The notes under the pieces: model-generated | Told to the model about the DNA's origin: nothing | Seen by the model: the letters and a program-made list of their open reading frames with translations, nothing else | Database searches by the model: none | Position numbers and translations under genes: made by a program | Assembly: GCA_020626545.1 (NCBI GenBank) | Contig: JAHKZS010000145.1 | Span: 1 to 10,019, forward strand | Source of the DNA: a bacterium | GTDB taxonomy: Bacteria; Bacillota; Clostridia; Oscillospirales; Acutalibacteraceae | DNA length: 10,019 bases | Direction of reading: 5' to 3' | Shown here: positions 6,191 through 10,019 of the stretch, piece by piece | Numbering within the stretch: the stretch's first letter is position 1 | How the letters are laid out: each line of letters opens with the position of its first letter

Positions 6191-6208
6191 AGTTAGTTTT
6201 AACTAACT
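6191..6208. promoter_or_regulatory. Operator-like palindrome at the predicted start site
   Basis: The half-sites AGTTAGTT and AACTAACT are perfectly inverted around TT, giving an 18-bp dyad that begins 7 bp after the -10 of the promoter at 6215-6242. Such a dyad at +1 is a usual site for a dimeric repressor; it could equally act as the 5' hairpin of the RNA. Confidence 0.4.
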
Positions 6209-6214
6209 GTAATT

Positions 6215-6242
6215 ATTATACCATCAATTTTTTATTTGTCAA
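6215..6242 (-). promoter_or_regulatory. Strong sigma-A promoter with no ORF directly behind it
   Basis: On the minus strand, -35 TTGACA (6237-6242) and -10 TATAAT (6215-6220) both match the consensus exactly, with a 16-bp spacer. It starts just after the end of the CmpB-family gene and points away from it, toward a terminator 55 nt further on. Confidence 0.75.
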
Positions 6243-6247
6243 GCTTT

Positions 6248-7672
6248 TTATTTTGTTTTTTTGGATTTTTTCGTTACTTTCATATTAGGAAATACAAAAT
6301 CCATATAATCGTCATTAAAAACATAGTCTACGGCTTCGCCGATAACTGTTTTGGGAGGTATATTTTCGGCGCGCCTGTTCTTTCTATCGACCGCTAAAAT
6401 CGATAAAGCGCCGTCAAACGCCATAAACACACACAGAATAACGGTAATAATCGTGCCCGGCTTTTTAGGGATTTTTTCTATAAGACGGCTCACGAGCGGA
6501 TAAAGATACCGAAGCCACGCCAAGCCGAGAAATCCCCATATAAGCGCGTAAGTAAGGTTAGTTCTTCCGTCTAAGTTAAAGGGAGAATCGCTGTAATCCC
6601 AGCTTATAGTTCCCAAAAACATTTCCTGAAAATAGGAACACAGATACTCGAAAGTCGCGCCGATTGCCGCGGAGACGAGATACACCACCACATCTCCCTT
6701 TCGATGCAGTTTATACAGACATAGCGTAATAGCTACCGCTCCCCCGCCGTATACGGGAATAAACGGCCCGATCACCATTCCGACACGCATCTGGAAATAG
6801 CCGTCCATAATTAATCCCCAGATAGTTTCGAGCACCGTACCGAAAAAGCTTCCGATAAAAAACAGCCAAAAAAGCTTAGAAAAGCTAAGTCCGAAGGCGA
6901 AGGGCTTTTCGTCGTCGTTTTCGATTTTTCTCTCGTAGGTTTCGTTATTCTTCTCCCTGATAATATCAAAACGGGTTTTAATATCCTGGAGCTGTTTTTC
7001 GTAGTTGAGCGACTGCATATCAGGAAAAGCTTTCACGAGTCTTAACCTAAAGCGTTTGCTCTTTAAAATACGTCTTTCGTAACTCTTACGGAGCTCGTCA
7101 TCGGGGATAGAACTTTTATCACTCCCGATTAATTCGAAAATATTTTTCATCCCCTTTAGGTTTTTCCACAGGTTAATAACCGTTATAACGGAGATTATAC
7201 AATCGGATAGAATCATTACCGTAATAACCGCCGGAATAAGAAACGCTATCCATAACGGTATTGTCGAGAGCAAACTAATCATAGGATTAAAAGCGAATTT
7301 TACCGAAAGAAATCCTATAGCGCCGTACGCGAACGGCTCCCACACACTTACGTAACCGTTAAGATTAAACCGCTTCTTTGAATAGTTCTTCCATTTAAAC
7401 CCAAAAGAACGCTCAAACACGCTCGATAAAAGGTATTTATACAGGGTTAATAACAGCGCCGACGCGACAAAAAGAATAAAGAAGTTCTTTATATTATGTA
7501 GAAGTATAAACACTAAAATCATTCCGATACCGTTAGACGGTAAAAACGGAAGCGTTATAAACCCGGGATTAACAGGTCTGCGTTTTTTTATACACTCCGC
7601 GATAAACTGTACAGCCCATCCTAAAAAGGAAAATATAACAAATACCCAGAGTAAATTTGTGAAATAAACCAT
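6248..7672 (-). CDS. Duplicated CmpB-family membrane protein (putative ABC-transporter type IV permease)
   Basis: This 474-residue polytopic membrane protein carries two copies of the CmpB-like unit (the family annotated 'putative ABC transporter permease'). Copy 1 covers about 5-165 (FSFLGWAVQFIAECI, NPGFITLPFLPSNGIG, RFNLNGYVSVWEPFAYGAIGF); copy 2 about 266-430 (GSFFGTVLETIWGLIMDGY, VGMVIGPFIPVYGGGAV, PFNLDGRTNLTYALIWGFLG). A charged cytoplasmic linker of roughly 170-258 with coiled-coil-like heptads joins them, and the tail is Lys-rich (VTKKSKKTK). Most family members have one copy, so this is an internal duplication. The substrate is not established, and no ATPase is adjacent. The gene follows the HAD gene by 18 bp with only a weak GAAGAA site, indicating co-transcription and probable translational coupling. 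Confidence 0.78.
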   Translation of the reverse strand: MVYFTNLLWVFVIFSFLGWAVQFIAECIKKRRPVNPGFITLPFLPSNGIGMILVFILLHNIKNFFILFVASALLLTLYKYLLSSVFERSFGFKWKNYSKKRFNLNGYVSVWEPFAYGAIGFLSVKFAFNPMISLLSTIPLWIAFLIPAVITVMILSDCIISVITVINLWKNLKGMKNIFELIGSDKSSIPDDELRKSYERRILKSKRFRLRLVKAFPDMQSLNYEKQLQDIKTRFDIIREKNNETYERKIENDDEKPFAFGLSFSKLFWLFFIGSFFGTVLETIWGLIMDGYFQMRVGMVIGPFIPVYGGGAVAITLCLYKLHRKGDVVVYLVSAAIGATFEYLCSYFQEMFLGTISWDYSDSPFNLDGRTNLTYALIWGFLGLAWLRYLYPLVSRLIEKIPKKPGTIITVILCVFMAFDGALSILAVDRKNRRAENIPPKTVIGEAVDYVFNDDYMDFVFPNMKVTKKSKKTK

Positions 7673-7690
7673 AATATATTTCTTCGTGTT

Positions 7691-8527
7691 TTACAACACT
7701 TTTTCTCCGTTAAAAACAATTTTTTCGATAGCGTAAGCCGCTCCGCTTTCCTCGCAGGACTTCGTAACAAAATCACAAACCGACTTAACTCTGTCGTCCG
7801 CGTTAGCCATAGCTACAGAAACTCCCGCGGACTCGAGCATTTTGATGTCGTTTCCGCCGTCGCCTATCGCCATAACCTCGCTTTTATCTATACCCAAGTA
7901 TTCGGCGAGTTCAATAAGCGTTCTGCCCTTGGAACAGTTACCGCCGATTTCGACGTCGTTATAATCAGAACATGTAAAATATATATCGGACACGTTACCG
8001 ATAGAATCACAAATCTCGCCGCGGATTATGCTGTCTTTAGCGATTACATATATATTATCACATTTCTTTATTTTCTTTAATAAATCGTAATGATTATCGA
8101 CAGTTTTTCTCGTTCTTGAAATATACTCAAAAAGCGGTGTGTTTTTGTATTTATTTTTCTCGTGTTCTAAATCGGACGGCTTTAAATATCCGTAACCGTC
8201 GTAAAACATACCGTAGTAACAATCGAAGTTTTCTAGAATTCTCATAACCTCGAGCGAAGTTTTATCATTCATCGTATGGGAAATAATACGCTTTCCGCTT
8301 TTCACTTCCATAGCGGCGGCACCGTTGGTATTAATGGTGTAATCGCACATCATACCCCGTTTGTACTCCTCGTAAATTCCCGAATACGGTCTGCCGGTAA
8401 CCGGAACGATGTATATACCCTTTTCCTTACAGTAAGAAAAAACCTCTTTATTTTTTTCGGTTAGCTTTTTCTCGCTGTTTAGCGCGGTTCCGTCTAAATC
8501 TATTCCGATAAGTTTTATATTATTCAT
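7691..8527 (-). CDS. Cof-type HAD-superfamily phosphatase
   Basis: With ATG at 8525-8527 the protein has 278 residues, typical for the Cof/YidA subfamily (class IIB, with a C2 cap). Catalytic motifs are complete: motif I DLDGT (Asp10 nucleophile, Asp12), motif II VTGRP (Thr44), motif III Lys200 in CSKGRTL, and motif IV GDGGND (222-227) for Mg2+ binding. Family members dephosphorylate sugar phosphates, nucleotides such as FMN, or PLP; the substrate cannot be predicted. The reading frame is open 24 codons further up to 8599, but that part lies in the terminator hairpin of the preceding gene and lacks family similarity, while MNNIKLIGIDLDGT is the classic N-terminus with GGGTGA at 8532-8537. A weak TTGTTT-17-TATTAT pair (8544-8572) may be its promoter. 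It heads an operon with the CmpB-family gene. Confidence 0.9.
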   Translation of the reverse strand: MNNIKLIGIDLDGTALNSEKKLTEKNKEVFSYCKEKGIYIVPVTGRPYSGIYEEYKRGMMCDYTINTNGAAAMEVKSGKRIISHTMNDKTSLEVMRILENFDCYYGMFYDGYGYLKPSDLEHEKNKYKNTPLFEYISRTRKTVDNHYDLLKKIKKCDNIYVIAKDSIIRGEICDSIGNVSDIYFTCSDYNDVEIGGNCSKGRTLIELAEYLGIDKSEVMAIGDGGNDIKMLESAGVSVAMANADDRVKSVCDFVTKSCEESGAAYAIEKIVFNGEKVL

Positions 8528-8562
8528 AAATTCACCCGAAAGAATAATATCATATTTCCTCG

Positions 8563-8597
8563 AATAAAACAATAAGGCGTCGGAATTATCCGACGCC
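8563..8597 (-). terminator. Intrinsic terminator of the DUF2752 gene
   Basis: A GC-rich 9-bp stem pairs 8576-8584 with 8589-8597 around a 4-nt loop and is followed on the minus strand by TTATTGTTTTATT. It begins 12 nt after the stop of the DUF2752 gene. The T-run is interrupted, so some read-through into the HAD operon is possible. Confidence 0.75.
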
Positions 8598-8609
8598 AAA
8601 ATGACATTT

Positions 8610-9020
8610 TTAAACAGGAGCGATCGCGGGAATAAAGTTTCGCGCTATAAAGAAAACCGCTAAAACTCCAAGCAAGGAGTATATAAATACAGGTTTATAC
8701 AGAAACTTAATTCTCCATTGGGGTTTACCGAAAACCCTGAACACATATCCTAAGTAGTATGCTCCGCCTAAAATAAAACCTCCGATTGCCATAATATTCT
8801 GCCTAAGCGATAGAAGAATATCACCTTTTAATACTGCCTTTACAGCGCGGGTCATCCCGCATCCGGGGCAATATATGTGCAGGGTGCTGTAATAAAAACA
8901 TTGAGGAAGTCTTATAAATCGTACCACAAACATAGCCGCTAAAGCCGCTAATACCATAACAACAAAAGGCGCGGCGCATACGGTTATTTTCTTTAAACTT
9001 TTATTATTCAATCCGTCCAT
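8610..9020 (-). CDS. DUF2752 family membrane protein
   Basis: The 136-residue protein has the family signature CPGCGMTRA (51-59) with Cys51 and Cys54, preceded by LHIY and followed by KGDILLSLRQN, and three predicted membrane helices at about 13-33, 74-95 and 108-128. The paired cysteines suggest metal or redox chemistry near the membrane surface, but no member has a role that I can name with certainty. ATG at 9018-9020 gives the usual length; no clear Shine-Dalgarno site precedes it, so expression may depend on coupling to the short ORF 18 nt upstream in the same frame. A terminator follows. The neighbouring upstream gene is a DUF4190-like small membrane protein, a plausible functional partner by position. 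Confidence 0.82.
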   Translation of the reverse strand: MDGLNNKSLKKITVCAAPFVVMVLAALAAMFVVRFIRLPQCFYYSTLHIYCPGCGMTRAVKAVLKGDILLSLRQNIMAIGGFILGGAYYLGYVFRVFGKPQWRIKFLYKPVFIYSLLGVLAVFFIARNFIPAIAPV

Positions 9021-9038
9021 AATGATATATTAATTTAA

Positions 9039-9110
9039 TTATAAACCTGCGAACATAGTTCCTATAAACTGCTGATTATCATCATAAGAATCCTGATCGT
9101 TATTAGGCAT
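9039..9110 (-). CDS. Possible 23-residue peptide upstream of DUF2752
   Basis: The short frame encodes MPNNDQDSYDDNQQFIGTMFAGL, an Asn/Asp/Gln-rich start and a small hydrophobic end. GGGG is centred about 10 nt before the ATG. It ends 18 nt before the DUF2752 ATG, is in the same frame, and two stop codons separate them. The composition echoes the tail of the protein encoded at 9212-9721. An overlapping 20-codon frame from 9124 (MGNIICLITIRILMMIISSL), preceded by AAGGGA, competes with it. Either may be chance; a coupled leader peptide would explain the missing DUF2752 ribosome binding site. Confidence 0.25.
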   Translation of the reverse strand: MPNNDQDSYDDNQQFIGTMFAGL

Positions 9111-9152
9111 ATTATATTCCCCATTTTCTATTATCCCTTATGTATTTACAAG

Positions 9153-9188
9153 TTTAAAAAATCCGGCTATTAAACCGGATTTTTTAAA
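9153..9188. terminator. Bidirectional intrinsic terminator
   Basis: A perfect 14-bp inverted repeat, TTTAAAAAATCCGG (9153-9166) with CCGGATTTTTTAAA (9175-9188), has an 8-nt loop and a T-run on both strands. It lies 24 nt past the stop of the gene at 9212-9721 and ends that transcript; it would also stop any rightward transcript. Confidence 0.88.
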
Positions 9189-9211
9189 GTCAATAACAAC
9201 TATATTAAATC

Positions 9212-9721
9212 TTAATAATTAAAATAATAACTATAAGGATTATAGAAAGAACCGCTGCTTCTGCTGGAAGCGCCGCCCGCAAACATGCTGATTAACGCGA
9301 ATATAATCGCCGCAACAGATAATACAGCGCCCGCAATACCTAAAATCAAACCTACAGTAGCCATTGTATTATTCTCAGGCTTATTCTTTCTGGAGAGAAT
9401 ACCTGTAATAATAGCAGCCACACCCGCTCCTATACCGATAATACCTGAACAACAGCAAACTATTGAAGCGATACCGCAGATAAGGGAAGCGATTGCTTTA
9501 GGATCGTTCTTCTCTTTCTCAATTTCAGGTGTATAAGGCTGAGCTTCGTAACTGGGTGTCTGATTATCAGCATAACCCTGATTATCATAACCTTGATTGT
9601 TATACCCCTGATTATTATAGCCTTGATTATTATTGCCCTGATTATTATAGCCTTGATTATTATAGCCTTGATTATTATTGCCTTGATTATTATAGCCTTG
9701 ATTATTATTATAATTATCCAC
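9212..9721 (-). CDS. DUF4190-like membrane protein with N-terminal NNQGY repeats
   Basis: The 169-residue protein starts at GTG (9719-9721), supported by AAGGAGG at 9729-9735 with a 7-nt spacer and by a consensus promoter. Residues 6-50 are nine five-residue repeats (NNQGY, two ending in N, last one DNQGY). After a Pro/Glu linker, two membrane hairpin helices occupy about 76-109 (KAIASLICGIASIVCCC) and 121-148 (ATVGLILGIAGAVLSVAAI), the DUF4190 pattern, with a Ser/Tyr-rich end. Such proteins are small membrane proteins with polar, likely disordered cytoplasmic tails; the repeat tail may mediate clustering or partner binding. Three adjacent cysteines (89-91) sit in the first helix and could be acylated. 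Its strong promoter suggests high expression. Function is unknown. Confidence 0.75.
   Translation of the reverse strand: MDNYNNNQGYNNQGNNNQGYNNQGYNNQGNNNQGYNNQGYNNQGYDNQGYADNQTPSYEAQPYTPEIEKEKNDPKAIASLICGIASIVCCCSGIIGIGAGVAAIITGILSRKNKPENNTMATVGLILGIAGAVLSVAAIIFALISMFAGGASSRSSGSFYNPYSYYFNY
9572..9706 (-). repeat. 15-bp tandem repeat encoding NNQGY, nine copies
   Basis: Nine in-frame 15-bp units encode NNQGY-type repeats. Copies near the N-terminus are almost identical at DNA level, while the last three differ by silent or single changes. The order of final residues (Y-N-Y, Y-N-Y, Y-Y-Y) shows a 45-bp higher-order period. Copy number can change without a frameshift because the unit is a multiple of three. 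Confidence 0.9.
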
Positions 9722-9752
9722 TATTAGTCCTCCTTAAAAAAACTATAAAATC

Positions 9753-9781
9753 ATTATACATTAATTCGTTATATTTGTCAA
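9753..9781 (-). promoter_or_regulatory. Consensus sigma-A promoter of the NNQGY-repeat gene
   Basis: On the minus strand, TTGACA (9776-9781) and TATAAT (9753-9758) match the consensus exactly with an ideal 17-bp spacer. The predicted start is about 25 nt upstream of the GTG start codon. Confidence 0.85.
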
Positions 9782-9881
9782 TAAAACTAAATGACTTATA
9801 ATATTTTTATACAATTATACAATTCAAAGCTATAAAAACAACTAAAATGATGTCATAAAAGATAATTTTTTTAAAAATATC

Positions 9882-9910
9882 TTGACACAGCAATATATTT
9901 ATGATATTAT
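9882..9910 (+). promoter_or_regulatory. Sigma-A promoter of tRNA-Thr
   Basis: TTGACA (9882-9887), a 17-bp spacer and TATTAT (9905-9910) precede the tRNA by 16 nt. An A/T tract at about 9861-9880 directly upstream resembles an UP element, common for stable RNA genes. Confidence 0.85.
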
Positions 9911-9926
9911 AGTCTAGCTGTAAAAC

Positions 9927-10002
9927 GCTGGTGTAGCTCAGTTGGTAGAGCAGCTGATTTGTAATCAGCAGGTCGGGGGTTCAAGTCCGTCCACCAGCTC
10001 CA
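9927..10002 (+). tRNA. tRNA-Thr (anticodon UGU)
   Basis: The acceptor stem GCTGGTG (9927-9933) pairs fully with CACCAGC (9992-9998), followed by discriminator T and an encoded CCA (10000-10002). The anticodon arm is GCTGA/TCAGC with loop TTTGTAA, giving anticodon TGT (9960-9962) for Thr ACA. The D arm and the TTCAAGT loop are normal. The T stem (9975-9979 with 9987-9991) has a G-G opposition at 9977/9989 and a G-T pair next to it, which is unusual but does not break the arm. Confidence 0.95.
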
Positions 10003-10019
10003 TAATTGCTACAGGCTAA

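Larger units (their letters stand above)
6134..6208 (-). ncRNA. Candidate small RNA of about 73 nt
   Basis: A near-perfect promoter (6215-6242) predicts a start at about 6208, and a strong terminator ends the transcript at about 6136. No start codon with a ribosome binding site lies between. The RNA would begin with an 8-bp hairpin AGTTAGTT/AACTAACT with a 2-nt loop (6191-6208), then an A/U-rich single-stranded stretch, then the terminator hairpin. It could be a free small RNA or a terminated leader of the HTH-like gene. It is inferred only from promoter and terminator spacing. Confidence 0.4.

Noticed and set aside
8528..8599. 24-codon upstream extension of the HAD phosphatase
   Set aside because: It lies in the terminator hairpin of the preceding gene, has no ribosome binding site, and the family N-terminus begins at the ATG at 8527.
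9572..9706. Possible CRISPR array
   Set aside because: The units are 15 bp, contiguous, without unique spacers, and are in frame inside a coding sequence.
9529..9801. Plus-strand Tyr/Asp-rich ORF opposite the NNQGY repeats
   Set aside because: Its DYYSLDYYC pattern is only the antisense translation of the repeat, and it runs through the consensus promoter of the minus-strand gene.

Overview
The window looks like chromosome of a low-to-moderate-GC, spore-forming Gram-positive anaerobe of the class Clostridia, most likely a gut Oscillospiraceae/Ruminococcus-type bacterium. Supporting signs are strong AGGAGG-type ribosome binding sites, near-consensus sigma-A promoters, compact intrinsic terminators, a Sec-exported protein with bacterial Ig-like domains, a Cys-rich BclA-type protein and several Firmicutes-typical small membrane proteins. 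The genus is inference; no phylogenetic marker is present.

Layout. Bases 1-994 (+) hold the end of a polar amino acid ABC permease and its complete ATPase, closed by a terminator at 1011-1045. Bases 1046-1553 are a gene-free convergent region carrying two inverted-repeat structures: a MITE-like element (1094-1229) and an element with nested palindromes and repeated ATCCGTCAC words (1272-1459). From 1554 to 9781 every gene is on the minus strand. In transcription order (right to left) these are: a DUF4190-like two-TM protein with an NNQGY repeat tail (9212-9721); a possible 23-residue peptide and a DUF2752 membrane protein (8610-9110); a Cof-type HAD phosphatase coupled to a duplicated CmpB-family membrane protein (6248-8527); a candidate ~73-nt RNA between a strong promoter and a terminator (6134-6242); an HTH-like regulator followed by a VWA/MIDAS protein (4664-6085); a Cys-rich jelly-roll protein with a sigma-K-like promoter (4077-4654); and an exported Ig-like/cysteine-desulfurase-like fusion (1605-3950). 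At the right end a + strand promoter drives tRNA-Thr(UGU).

How the parts work together. The ABC genes form an amino acid importer. The HAD and CmpB genes are 18 bp apart and probably co-transcribed. The HTH and VWA genes form a two-gene unit that recalls Ter-associated stress modules. The jelly-roll protein is probably a spore-surface protein made in the mother cell. The exported PLP enzyme stands alone with its own promoter and terminator; no Fe-S assembly genes are nearby, so a role outside Fe-S biogenesis is likely.

Most unusual items: the exported PLP-enzyme/Ig fusion, the nested-palindrome element in the convergent gap, the promoter-palindrome-terminator unit at 6134-6242, and the sporulation-type promoter before the Cys-rich protein.
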